From Segatella paludivivens DSM 17968 = JCM 13650 (GTDB taxonomy: Bacteria; Bacteroidota; Bacteroidia; Bacteroidales; Bacteroidaceae): a DNA stretch of 64,000 nucleotides. A program made the position numbers and the translations under genes. The notes under the pieces were generated by a model, which worked only from the letters and a program-made list of their open reading frames with translations, made no database searches and was not told where the DNA came from. Below, piece by piece: positions 25,897 to 33,763 of this stretch. The stretch covers positions 273-64,272 of the forward strand of contig NZ_KB890632.1 in NCBI RefSeq assembly GCF_000373185.1. Reading direction: 5' to 3'. How positions within the stretch are numbered: the stretch's first letter is position 1; each line of letters starts with the position of its first letter.

Positions 25897-26795
25897 TGGA
25901 TAATATTATTAATATAGGGAAAACGGCAGGACTGTTATCCTCAATTGGTTATAGAAAAGCTAAAAACAATATCTTCAAGATACTTGTAATGGTATTTTCT
26001 TTCCTTACAATATCTATGGTTTTCCTGATTATCGGTACATTGTTGGTAAAAGGTTACAAACAAATCAATTTAGCTTTCTTTACCCAAGTGGCTCCAGACA
26101 CATTCACAGCAATGATGGCTACAGCCAATGGCGAGGTTATCCCGGGAGGAATAGTAAACGGTATACTTGGTTCAATCTATTTGGTTCTTATCGCATCTGT
26201 AATAGCAATACCTACAGGAATGGTAATAGGTGTATACCTTTCAGAAAATAGCAAGAAAAAATATGCCTGTTTGATACGTGATATTGCTGATGTCATGCAA
26301 GGAGTACCATCAATTGTTATTGGTATTATTGCTTATATATGGGTTGTTGTTCCTTTAACTAAAGGATACTCTGTATTAGCCGGTGGTGTCGCCTTGGCTA
26401 TTATGATGTTACCTCTTATTGTGCGCTCTACCGAGGAATCGCTCAAAATGGTTCCTGATACTCTTAAAGAGGCGGCTATAGCCCTTGGAACACCTTATTA
26501 TAAAGTGATATGGCGAGTGCTTATTCCTACATCTTTCTCAGGATTAATCAGTGGTATACTGCTCGCAGTGTCGCGTGTTTTAGGTGAGACTGCTCCATTG
26601 ATGCTTACAACATTGGGTAATCCAGATGTAAACTGGAATGTTGCTAAGCCTGGTTCGGCTGTACCATTGCTGATTTGGCAGTTTTATAACGACCCTAACA
26701 TGGTAAATCTGATATGGAGTTCCACGATTTTCCTAATGGGATTTGTGTTGATACTCAATCTTATATCAAAATGGATTGGAGCAAAAAGAAAATAA
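25896..26795 (+). CDS. pstA: Phosphate ABC transporter permease PstA
   Basis: 299 residues with six predicted transmembrane segments. The EAA-type loop is KEAAIALGTPYYKVIWRVLI (about 188-207), and the helix before it carries DVMQGVPSIVIGIIAY. It pairs with PstC to form the phosphate channel. The start overlaps the pstC stop (TAATG), and pstB begins seven bases after its stop, consistent with one transcript. Confidence 0.95.
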   Translation: MDNIINIGKTAGLLSSIGYRKAKNNIFKILVMVFSFLTISMVFLIIGTLLVKGYKQINLAFFTQVAPDTFTAMMATANGEVIPGGIVNGILGSIYLVLIASVIAIPTGMVIGVYLSENSKKKYACLIRDIADVMQGVPSIVIGIIAYIWVVVPLTKGYSVLAGGVALAIMMLPLIVRSTEESLKMVPDTLKEAAIALGTPYYKVIWRVLIPTSFSGLISGILLAVSRVLGETAPLMLTTLGNPDVNWNVAKPGSAVPLLIWQFYNDPNMVNLIWSSTIFLMGFVLILNLISKWIGAKRK

Positions 26796-26802
26796 AAAGA
26801 AA

Positions 26803-27585
26803 ATGATAAATACAAAAGAAAATACAACAACACCGGTGATGTCAATAGAAGATATTTCTATTAGCTATGGTGACGATAAGTATGCTGTGAAACATGTCTC
26901 AGCAGAGATAGAAGCACATTCTATCACAGCTATTATGGGACCATCTGGATGTGGTAAAACAACTCTATTGAGAGCAATTAACCGCATGCACGAGCTTTAT
27001 CCAAATATCAGTACAGAAGGCAAGATATTACTTGGCGGAGATAATATCTATGAAATGCCAACAATGAATTTGCGACGTAAAATAGGTATGGTATTCCAGC
27101 GTCCTAATCCATTTCCAACACTAAGTATATACGATAATGTAATTGCTGGCTACCGTCTTAATGGAATCCGTATGAAAAAGCAAGAACGTGATGAAATCGT
27201 AGAAAAATCTTTGCGTGACGTTGCCTTGTGGGATGAGGTGAAAGACACATTGCATAGCAAAGGTAACTTCTTGTCTGGTGGTCAGCAACAGAGACTATGT
27301 CTCGCTCGTACCATCGCCTTTCGTCCAAAAGTGATATTATTAGATGAGCCTACTTCTGCTTTAGACCCTATATCAACTTCAAAGATAGAAGACTTGCTCG
27401 TTGAATTGAAAAAGGATTATACCATTATAATGGTTACTCATAATATGTCTCAAGCTGCGCGTATTTCAGACAAGTCTATGTTTATGTATCTTGGCGAACT
27501 GGTGGAATATGACAATACGAAGAAAATGTTTACAACACCAACTGATCCACGTACAGAGGCATATCTTACAGGTAAGTTCGGATAA
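26803..27585 (+). CDS. pstB: Phosphate ABC transporter ATP-binding protein PstB
   Basis: 260 residues from ATG 26803. The frame is open upstream to a TTG inside pstA, but ATG 26803 gives the usual PstB length. Walker A is GPSGCGKTT (46-54), the signature is LSGGQQQRLCLAR (about 155), Walker B is VILLDEPTSALD (about 175) and the switch histidine is in VTHNM. It drives phosphate import by ATP hydrolysis at the cytoplasmic face of PstCA. Confidence 0.96.
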   Translation: MINTKENTTTPVMSIEDISISYGDDKYAVKHVSAEIEAHSITAIMGPSGCGKTTLLRAINRMHELYPNISTEGKILLGGDNIYEMPTMNLRRKIGMVFQRPNPFPTLSIYDNVIAGYRLNGIRMKKQERDEIVEKSLRDVALWDEVKDTLHSKGNFLSGGQQQRLCLARTIAFRPKVILLDEPTSALDPISTSKIEDLLVELKKDYTIIMVTHNMSQAARISDKSMFMYLGELVEYDNTKKMFTTPTDPRTEAYLTGKFG

Positions 27586-27628
27586 GTTTAATTTATTATA
27601 AATTGCTTCGTGCATTAAAAATGAAATT

Positions 27629-28330
27629 ATGGCAATAACAAAAGACAATGCATTACATTCTTTATTGAGCCATTTCAACGAAATGGTGGAATTGGTAATG
27701 CGCCAGTTGGAAATAGTGAATAAGTTGCTAGTTGACGGGACCATTAATATTCCGACAGAAATTCAACAGGAAATAGAAAAAAATGAAAATCGTATAGATG
27801 GTTTTGAGATAAGCCTTGGCAATGAAATCATAGATATCATTGCATTGCAGAATCCGGTAGCATCTGATATTCGCAAAATAATGTCTGCTTACCAGATGAT
27901 TTCAAATCTGGAACGTATTGGTGATCAGGTTAAGAATATAGACAAATTTTTATCTCGTATTGAAGACAAAACGGTTTTCGAACATATGCTACCGGTGATA
28001 TCAAATATGATGGCATCAAGTATATTGATGGTAAAGAGGTCTGTCTCAGCTTTTGTTAATGATGACAATGATGCGGCAGTCTGGACTATCAAAAACGATG
28101 ATGTGGTAGATGATATTAATCACAAACTTATAAAGGATACTATCAAGAATAGTCATTATTCGGAAGAAACTCGCCATCTGCTCTTTACTTTTATAAATCT
28201 AAATGGAATTATATCTAACATTGAGCGTATTGCCGATCATGCTACAAATATAGCTGAGGCTTCAATATACACCAACATGGGAGAGAACCTGCGACATCCA
28301 AAGATCGCAAAAAATGAAGAAGATAAATAG
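27629..28330 (+). CDS. phoU: Phosphate transport regulator PhoU
   Basis: 233 residues, all-helical. It has the two PhoU repeats, each with an acidic metal-binding segment: ISNLERIGDQVKNI (about 90-103) and ISNIERIADHATNIAE (about 192-207), the E/D-rich ExxxD signature. PhoU conveys the state of the Pst transporter to the PhoR sensor and keeps the Pho regulon off when phosphate is plentiful. No phoR or phoB gene is in the window. It closes the operon and is followed by a terminator. Confidence 0.95.
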   Translation: MAITKDNALHSLLSHFNEMVELVMRQLEIVNKLLVDGTINIPTEIQQEIEKNENRIDGFEISLGNEIIDIIALQNPVASDIRKIMSAYQMISNLERIGDQVKNIDKFLSRIEDKTVFEHMLPVISNMMASSILMVKRSVSAFVNDDNDAAVWTIKNDDVVDDINHKLIKDTIKNSHYSEETRHLLFTFINLNGIISNIERIADHATNIAEASIYTNMGENLRHPKIAKNEEDK

Positions 28331-28386
28331 ACTAGACTATTAATTAAATATAACTGAACTTTAATTGTTAGTCAGAAATTAGCAGG

Positions 28387-28422
28387 AAGGTGAGTCGTAG
28401 AGGTTCGCCTTTTTCTTTTTGT
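28387..28422 (+). terminator. Rho-independent terminator after phoU
   Basis: AAGGTGA (28387-28393) pairs with TTCGCCTT (28404-28411), including one G-T pair and a loop of about ten bases, followed by TTTTCTTTTT. It ends the phosphate operon about 55 bases after the phoU stop. Confidence 0.65.
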
Positions 28423-28580
28423 TATCACTACTGTCCAGAGAAAAAATACTACGGCTCTGTAATTAGTTAATCTTCTGTCACTAATGATGGAATGTAAATT
28501 TTTCGATAAGAATGATGTATCTTTGGGTTCTCAATAAACCTAATCCGGCAAAAGACAACTCTATCAGAAAAAGTTTTTTC

Positions 28581-28669
28581 AATGCCACTAATGTCATAAT
28601 GTCACAAACCCTTTGTTTATAAGGGCTGAGCGAGTGACATTAAGTGACATTATCGGACTAAAAGTGACG
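28581..28669. repeat. Cluster of AATGTCA / TGACATT words in inverted orientation
   Basis: AATGTCA (28590-28596) and AATGTCAC (28598-28605) face GTGACATT (28634-28641) and GTGACATT (28644-28651), with a diverged AATGCCAC (28581) and GTGACG (28664) at the edges. Paired, the two arms form a stem of about 17 bp with small mismatches around CAAACCCTTTGTTTATAAGG. Confidence 0.75.
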
Positions 28670-28876
28670 ATATAATTGGAATCACACTAATATTTTGTGA
28701 TTTTTTGCCAAATATGCAGTACGTGAATAGACTCTTTTTTGTTTATGATGGTCTGTACTCATTATTATGTGCGTTATATTTTGCAATATGCTTATTTATT
28801 ATTTTAAAACTCAACTATAAAAATAGTGGGAATTGTCATCAATCTCATTCTTGTTGTCTTATCAATAATTATTCAT

Positions 28877-29034
28877 TTACCTGCGCAATGCAATATTGTT
28901 TTTCACGTTAGGCAATTCGATTACACAACGTGTGTAATTGGGTTGTTCACGTTGTGTAACACGGTTACATACGTTGTGTAATCGGATTGCACGCATGCAG
29001 ATGTAATCAAATTACACAAATGTTGTGAAAATTT
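28877..29034. repeat. Degenerate 22-bp tandem array, each unit an imperfect dyad
   Basis: Five units in exact 22-bp phase start at 28877, 28899, 28921, 28943 and 28965; a 25-bp unit starts at 28987 and a partial one at 29012. The approximate unit is TTACACACGTTGTGTAATCG plus two bases. The unit at 28921 contains the near-palindrome TTACACaACGTgTGTAA. Units are contiguous with no spacers, so this is not a CRISPR array. No open reading frame follows the phase, since 22 is not a multiple of three. Confidence 0.8.
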
Positions 29035-29239
29035 AGGTAAAAGTTTGTGTACTTCAAATTCGTTTTTTTTTATGTTTATACATGTACTGCATATTATATA
29101 ATATTCGATGCTTATATTTAGAAAAGCCCTAAGTATGTACTTAATATATATAAACTTTTTGCGAATATATCTCACTGATAATATGATGTTAAAATTCATC
29201 TCTTTATTTTGTCTAAAGAAATTATTTCTTTATTATAAC

Positions 29240-29350
29240 GCTAGCTTATGCCGTAGCCAGAACGTAGCTTACCGTAGCTAACATTCCTATGTTTTTTGTA
29301 GCTATTCCTATTATTTAAAAGGATTCTGATGCGAACGTAGCTCCGTAGCT
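29240..29350. repeat. Cluster of CGTAGC words
   Basis: CGTAGC occurs at 29252, 29263, 29273, 29336 and 29344, with TGTAGC at 29298 and GCTAGC at 29240. The first three are 10-11 bases apart, one helical turn. All CGTAGC copies have the same orientation. Confidence 0.75.
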
Positions 29351-29400
29351 AGAAAAATAAATTATGTAGGGGAAGGGGGGAGACCTTTTTTGCAAGAATA

Positions 29401-29439
29401 AAAAAAGCAGACTGACAATAGTGATTTGTCAGTCTGCTT
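29401..29439 (-). terminator. Rho-independent terminator after mdh
   Basis: A perfect 14-bp stem, AAGCAGACTGACAA (29405-29418) with TTGTCAGTCTGCTT (29426-29439), and on the minus strand a run of six T. It lies 57 bases past the mdh stop. Confidence 0.9.
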
Positions 29440-29496
29440 GTATAATGTTCACTTTATAATCTTATAATAAACTAAGAGTTAAGTGAAAATGCTTTT

Positions 29497-30507
29497 TTAC
29501 AAGTTTGAGTTAAGCTTGTTCCACTCAGCAACTGCTGGAAGAGCACCCATACCGATAACTTGATCACGCATTTTCTGAAGGTGATCGTAGCTAGCGTCAA
29601 GAGTAGCAATCTCATCAGCTGAACCGATAACTGGCTTAGTGTAAACACCATCACTAGTTACACGTGTAGGCATAGCCATCATAACGTGGTTGTAACGAGC
29701 TGTATCAGCGTATGTACCTGCAGGATAGTTGAATTCCTCACCACCCATAGCAGCTTCAATCATCTTAACTGCAAGGTAAGCTGGGCTCTGGAAAGAACTA
29801 CGACGGCGAAGCTCGATAATCTTTGCACCACCCTGTGTAACTTCTTTCTGCATCTGTGCCCATTCCTCTGAAGTAAGACCCTTACCATTAACAGTAGCCT
29901 TACCAGCGATAACGTCAACCAACTTAACGCCGTCAATAGTTGTAGGAGATGCGAATACTGCCATCTTCTCACCATGACCACCATATGTGTAAGCGTTCTC
30001 AACAACTGCCTGGCTAACACCGAAGTGCTTAGCAAGAGCGCCCTTAAGACGTGTAGAGTCAAGAGCTGCAAGTGTTGCAACCTGATTTGGTTTCAAACCT
30101 GAATGTACAAGTGTTACAAGACCAGTGATATCAGCTGGGTTGAATATAACAACACAGAAATTAGCGTTAGGACAGAACTTCTTGATGTTCTCACCAAGTT
30201 CCTGAGCAGCCTTAGAGTTGCCAGCGAGCAAATCCTCACGTGTCATACCCTCTTTACGTGGAGCACCACCTGAAGAAATGATGTATTTAGCACCTGTAAA
30301 AGCCTCTTTAGGATCTGTTGTTGAAACGATGTTTGCATCATCGAAACCGCACTGGCGCATTTCTTCTGCAACACCTTCAGCTGAAAATACATCATAAAGA
30401 GTGATGTTTGGTGTAAGACCCAGCATAAGAGCTGTCTGAACCATGTTAGAACCGATCATTCCGGCAGCGCCGACGATCAAAAGTTTGTCATTAGTTAAAA
30501 ATTCCAT
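29497..30507 (-). CDS. mdh: Malate dehydrogenase
   Basis: 336 residues, LDH/MDH superfamily. NAD-binding motif VGAAGMIGSN at 12-21. The substrate loop GGAPRKEGMTREDLLAGN has arginines at 84 and 90, the pattern of malate rather than lactate enzymes. Catalytic residues: Asp150 and Arg153 (LAALDSTRLKG) and His178 (GGHGEKM). It interconverts malate and oxaloacetate, which in Bacteroidales serves the reductive branch from oxaloacetate to fumarate and succinate. It is a single gene with its own terminator, divergent from the Xaa-Pro aminopeptidase gene. A -7 element is at 30559-30566. Confidence 0.95.
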   Translation of the reverse strand: MEFLTNDKLLIVGAAGMIGSNMVQTALMLGLTPNITLYDVFSAEGVAEEMRQCGFDDANIVSTTDPKEAFTGAKYIISSGGAPRKEGMTREDLLAGNSKAAQELGENIKKFCPNANFCVVIFNPADITGLVTLVHSGLKPNQVATLAALDSTRLKGALAKHFGVSQAVVENAYTYGGHGEKMAVFASPTTIDGVKLVDVIAGKATVNGKGLTSEEWAQMQKEVTQGGAKIIELRRRSSFQSPAYLAVKMIEAAMGGEEFNYPAGTYADTARYNHVMMAMPTRVTSDGVYTKPVIGSADEIATLDASYDHLQKMRDQVIGMGALPAVAEWNKLNSNL

Positions 30508-30558
30508 AACTACAATTTATTTTAATGTTTTAGAAATCTCTTTCCTTTCATGCGACCG

Positions 30559-30566
30559 CAAAGTTA
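30559..30566 (-). promoter_or_regulatory. -7 promoter element for mdh
   Basis: On the minus strand the sequence reads TAACTTTG, a perfect TAnnTTTG, 51 bases upstream of the mdh ATG. A minus-strand TTTG (30578-30581) lies only 11 bases further upstream, so the -33 element is uncertain. Confidence 0.5.
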
Positions 30567-30606
30567 CTAAAAAATAACAAATTTCGGTTATTTATTTAGC
30601 ATTAAA

Positions 30607-30638
30607 TTTGTTGTTAATTCTTAAAAACTTTATCTTTG
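30607..30638 (+). promoter_or_regulatory. Bacteroidetes-type promoter for the Xaa-Pro aminopeptidase gene
   Basis: TTTG (30607-30610), a 20-base spacer and TATCTTTG (30631-30638), both perfect matches. The ATG is 29 bases downstream. Confidence 0.8.
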
Positions 30639-30667
30639 TAATGTCTATTTAGCAAAATAATATATTT

Positions 30668-32452
30668 ATGACTATAAACGAACGTGTTGCCGCTTTAAGA
30701 GAGGTAATGGTAAGAGAAAATGTGGGTGCTTTTGTATTCCCAAGTACTGATGCTCACAATAGTGAGTATGTAGCTGACCATTGGAAAGGTCGCGAATGGA
30801 TTTCTGGATTTGACGGTTCTGCTGGTGTTGCTGTGGTTACGATGCATGGAGCTGCTCTCTGGACCGATTCAAGATATTTCCTTGCTGCCGAAAAACAAAT
30901 TGGCGGTACGGAATTTCAACTTATGAAATTAAAGATGCCTGGTACTCCAACTCTGGCTGAATGGATTGGTAGTCAGCTTGACGGAAATAGCGAGGTTGGT
31001 GTAGATGGTACAGTTAATTCCTATTCTTTTGTTGAAAATCTAATTTCTGATCTTAGGCATGAAGGAGGTATTACCGTCAGGCTCAATTTTGATCCGTTGA
31101 AGTCTATTTGGAAAGATCGTCCGTCAATACCAAATAACAAAGTGGCTATACAACCTTTGGAATATACAGGGGAAGATACAGAAAGTAAAATCACAAGGAT
31201 TAAAAGTGAATTGCGCAAGATGCATTGTGATGGTATGCTGGTATCGGCACTTGATGATATTGCGTGGATATTAAACTTGCGTGGCACTGATGTGCATTGT
31301 AATCCTGTGTTTGTTTCTTATTTACTTATTGAGGAATCAAATGCTACCTTATTTATAAATGAAGAAAAGATTACTGGTGATGTGAAGGGGTATCTTGAAA
31401 ACCAGAAGATATCAGTGCAAGGGTATGATAACGTGGCTGCATATTTGAAACGGAAATATTTTGCTTATAACATACTTCTTGATCCTGATGAGACAAACAG
31501 TTATATGGTGGCTCAGGTGGATAAAGAAAAAACAAAAGTCGTTTTTGCTAAATCTCCGGTACCAAGGATGAAAGCTGTGAAGAGTGCTGCTGAAATAAAA
31601 GGATTTCATGACGCTATGCTTCGAGATGGCGTTGCAATGGTTAAATTTCTTAAGTGGCTGAATCCGGCTGTTGAGGCTGGTGGTGAAACAGAAATGTCTT
31701 TGGATAGAAAATTGACTGGACTGCGTGCAGAACAGAAACTATTTAAGGATATCTCATTTGATACAATTGTAGGATACGAACAACATGGCGCGATAGTGCA
31801 TTATGAGGCTACTGAAGAAACAGATATACCAGTGCAACCTTCAGGGTTCGTTCTTATAGATAGTGGAGCGCAGTATCAGGATGGAACTACAGATATAACA
31901 CGTACGGTAGCACTTGGTCCATTGACCGAAGAGCAGAAGAAAGTTTATACACTTGTTCTAAAGGGACATATACAGTTGGAATTAGCCAAATTTCCAGATG
32001 GAGCATGTGGTACACAACTTGATGCATTAGCAAGAGAAGCTATGTGGCGTGAAGGTATGAACTTTTTACATGGTACAGGACATGGAGTAGGAAGTTATCT
32101 CTGTGTACATGAGGGACCTCATCAGATAAGAATGGAATATATGAGCACTCCATTGCATGAAGGAATGACGGTTACAGACGAACCTGGACTATATCTGGCA
32201 GGAAAATTTGGAGTGAGGATAGAAAATACTCTTCTTATAAGAAAATATCTAGAAACTGAATTTGGACAATTCCTACAAATGGAACCACTCACTTTATGCC
32301 CGATTGATACACTTCCGATAGTGAAATCTATGCTATCTGAAGAGGAAATAAACTGGTTGAATATGTATCATAAAATGGTGTGTGACAAACTGTTACCCTA
32401 TCTTGATGACAGCGAAAAACGATGGTTGATTGACGCTACAAAGGAAATTTAA
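30668..32452 (+). CDS. pepP: Xaa-Pro aminopeptidase (M24B family)
   Basis: 594 residues, the long three-domain form (two creatinase-type N-terminal domains, then the pita-bread M24 domain). Metal ligands can be read: Asp and Asp in LIDSGAQYQDGTTDITRT (about 395-412), His in HGTGHGVGSYLCVHEGPH (about 470-487), Glu in VTDEPGLY (about 505) and Glu in VRIENTLLI (about 522). It removes N-terminal residues that precede proline. It has no signal peptide, so it should be cytoplasmic. The symbol reflects function; this long form is closer to eukaryotic XPNPEP1 in architecture than to E. coli PepP. Confidence 0.93.
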   Translation: MTINERVAALREVMVRENVGAFVFPSTDAHNSEYVADHWKGREWISGFDGSAGVAVVTMHGAALWTDSRYFLAAEKQIGGTEFQLMKLKMPGTPTLAEWIGSQLDGNSEVGVDGTVNSYSFVENLISDLRHEGGITVRLNFDPLKSIWKDRPSIPNNKVAIQPLEYTGEDTESKITRIKSELRKMHCDGMLVSALDDIAWILNLRGTDVHCNPVFVSYLLIEESNATLFINEEKITGDVKGYLENQKISVQGYDNVAAYLKRKYFAYNILLDPDETNSYMVAQVDKEKTKVVFAKSPVPRMKAVKSAAEIKGFHDAMLRDGVAMVKFLKWLNPAVEAGGETEMSLDRKLTGLRAEQKLFKDISFDTIVGYEQHGAIVHYEATEETDIPVQPSGFVLIDSGAQYQDGTTDITRTVALGPLTEEQKKVYTLVLKGHIQLELAKFPDGACGTQLDALAREAMWREGMNFLHGTGHGVGSYLCVHEGPHQIRMEYMSTPLHEGMTVTDEPGLYLAGKFGVRIENTLLIRKYLETEFGQFLQMEPLTLCPIDTLPIVKSMLSEEEINWLNMYHKMVCDKLLPYLDDSEKRWLIDATKEI

Positions 32453-32493
32453 GGCTATTTTGGTGGGTTTTGGTTAAAAAATCAATTAAAAGC

Positions 32494-32524
32494 TTGCTTT
32501 ATTCGCAAATAAGATGTAATTTTG
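32494..32524 (+). promoter_or_regulatory. Bacteroidetes-type promoter for rpsU
   Basis: TTG (32494-32496), a 20-base spacer and TAATTTTG (32517-32524). It lies 66 bases upstream of the rpsU ATG. Confidence 0.75.
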
Positions 32525-32589
32525 CACCCGCTCATTGTGGAGTAGTCCATAGTGGTAATATAATTATAAATAAATTAAAAACAAAAAAC

Positions 32590-32781
32590 ATGATTATTGT
32601 ACCAGTAAAAGATGGTGAGAACATTGAGAGATCTCTCAAGAAGTTCAAGAGAAAATTCGAAAAGACAGGTGTTGTAAAGGAGCTTCGTGCTCGTCAGCAG
32701 TACAACAAGCCTTCTGTTTTGAAGAGACTCAAGATGGAACATGCCATCTACGTACAGCAGTTGCACAATAACGAGGATTAA
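32590..32781 (+). CDS. rpsU: 30S ribosomal protein S21
   Basis: 63 residues from ATG 32590. The frame is open upstream, but this start gives MIIVPVKDGENIERSLKKFK, the standard S21 N-terminus; the upstream part includes the promoter. It is short, basic and helical. S21 helps 30S initiation near the anti-Shine-Dalgarno region; in Bacteroidetes S21 is one of the proteins that bury the 16S tail, which fits the scarcity of Shine-Dalgarno sequences here. It heads the rpsU-xerC-hpf group. Confidence 0.93.
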   Translation: MIIVPVKDGENIERSLKKFKRKFEKTGVVKELRARQQYNKPSVLKRLKMEHAIYVQQLHNNED

Positions 32782-32796
32782 AAACTCGTTAAAAAA

Positions 32797-32828
32797 TTTG
32801 GTGGTTTGAATTTTATTTCGTAAATTCG
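32797..32828 (+). promoter_or_regulatory. Possible weak promoter for xerC
   Basis: TTTG (32797-32800), a 20-base spacer and TAAATTCG (32821-32828), which differs from TAnnTTTG at one base. It lies 35 bases before the xerC start. Confidence 0.4.
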
Positions 32829-32863
32829 TTGCCGTAAAGATAAATGATAAAGCAGCGTTTGTG

Positions 32864-33742
32864 ATGATAGAATTTTTTTTGAACTACTTGAAGTTTGAGC
32901 GTAATCGCTCAGACATGACGGTAAAAAACTATGGAGAAGACCTTAAGGCCTTTGAAAAGTTTTTCGGAAAATTTAATGATCACCTCTCTTGGGAGTCGAT
33001 AGACTCAGATGTCATCCGTGATTGGATGGAGAGTATGATGGATAAGGGAAACAATGCGGCATCAATCAATCGAAGGTTGAGCGCTTTGCGTTCCTTTTAT
33101 CGTTTTGCTCTTTCGCGACATCTCGTAACAGAAGATCCTGCTCATGGGATAGTGGGACCTAAGAAGAGTAAGCCTCTGCCGCAGTTTCTTAAAGAATCTG
33201 AGATGAATAGGCTGCTTGAACCTGATTTCTGGAATAATAGCTATAAGGACGTGTGCGCACGTACTATTATAATAACATTTTATGAGACGGGAATCCGATT
33301 ATCGGAATTGGTTGGACTAGATGATGTGGCGGTTGATTTTGTAAATCAGCAGTTGAAAGTTACGGGTAAGAGAAATAAACAGCGGATAATACCGTTTGGT
33401 GACGAATTGAACTCCACTCTGCGTGACTATATGAAATTACGCGATGAGCGTATACATAAAAAGTCGCAGGCTCTGTTTCTTGCAGAAGACGGCTCGAGAA
33501 TGAACCAGAATCAAGTGAGAAACGAGGTAAGGCGAAACCTCACTAAAGTATGCACGCTAAAAAAACGCACGCCGCACGTATTGAGACATACGTTTGCAAC
33601 GGCAATGCTTAATCACGATGCCGGATTGGAAAGTGTGAAAAAACTGCTAGGGCATGAAAGTCTGTCAACGACAGAAATATATACCCATACAACTTTTGAG
33701 CAGTTGAAACGTGAATATTTTAACGCCCATCCAAGGGCTTAA
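32864..33742 (+). CDS. xerC: Tyrosine recombinase XerC/XerD
   Basis: 292 residues from ATG 32864 (GTG 32861 in frame is the alternative). The N-terminal SAM-like core-binding domain (about 1-85) is followed by the catalytic domain. The full catalytic set is present: Arg145 (ETGIRLSEL), Lys169 (TGKRNK), His238 and Arg241 (HVLRHTF), His264 (LLGHESL) and Tyr273 (TEIYTHT). Such enzymes resolve chromosome dimers at dif. The position between rpsU and hpf indicates a core chromosomal recombinase, not a mobile-element integrase; whether it is the XerC or XerD partner cannot be told by eye. Confidence 0.92.
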   Translation: MIEFFLNYLKFERNRSDMTVKNYGEDLKAFEKFFGKFNDHLSWESIDSDVIRDWMESMMDKGNNAASINRRLSALRSFYRFALSRHLVTEDPAHGIVGPKKSKPLPQFLKESEMNRLLEPDFWNNSYKDVCARTIIITFYETGIRLSELVGLDDVAVDFVNQQLKVTGKRNKQRIIPFGDELNSTLRDYMKLRDERIHKKSQALFLAEDGSRMNQNQVRNEVRRNLTKVCTLKKRTPHVLRHTFATAMLNHDAGLESVKKLLGHESLSTTEIYTHTTFEQLKREYFNAHPRA

Positions 33743-33763
33743 CCTTTAAAAGCGGAGGTAACT

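Larger units (their letters stand above)
28423..29400. other. Gene-free region of about 1 kb carrying three repeat blocks
   Basis: AT-rich interval between the phosphate operon terminator and the mdh terminator. Frames longer than 60 codons here (28705-28911 plus, 28921-29199 minus) lack good starts and similarity and run across repeat blocks, so I do not call them. The content is a perfect -7 box (TATCTTTG, 28518-28525), a cluster of GTGACATT words, a 22-bp tandem array and a cluster of CGTAGC words, listed separately, plus a G-rich stretch (29369-29380). Confidence 0.6.

Noticed and set aside
28705..28911. 68-codon plus-strand frame with hydrophobic segments
   Set aside because: It starts with TTG, has no recognisable similarity and its end runs into the 22-bp repeat array.
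28877..29034. Possible CRISPR array
   Set aside because: The units are contiguous without unique spacers, are only 22 bp and diverge from each other; no cas gene is present.
28921..29199. 92-codon minus-strand frame
   Set aside because: It crosses the 22-bp array, whose phase does not fit codons, and the protein has an odd Ile/Tyr/Asn-rich composition typical of AT-rich non-coding sequence.
29366..29385. G-rich tract as a possible four-stranded G structure
   Set aside because: Only two G runs (4 and 6) are present, where four are needed.
32864..33742. Tyrosine recombinase as a mobile-element integrase next to tRNA genes
   Set aside because: It lies in the rpsU-xerC-hpf context with Xer-like size; no attachment-site duplication or cargo genes are seen near the tRNAs.
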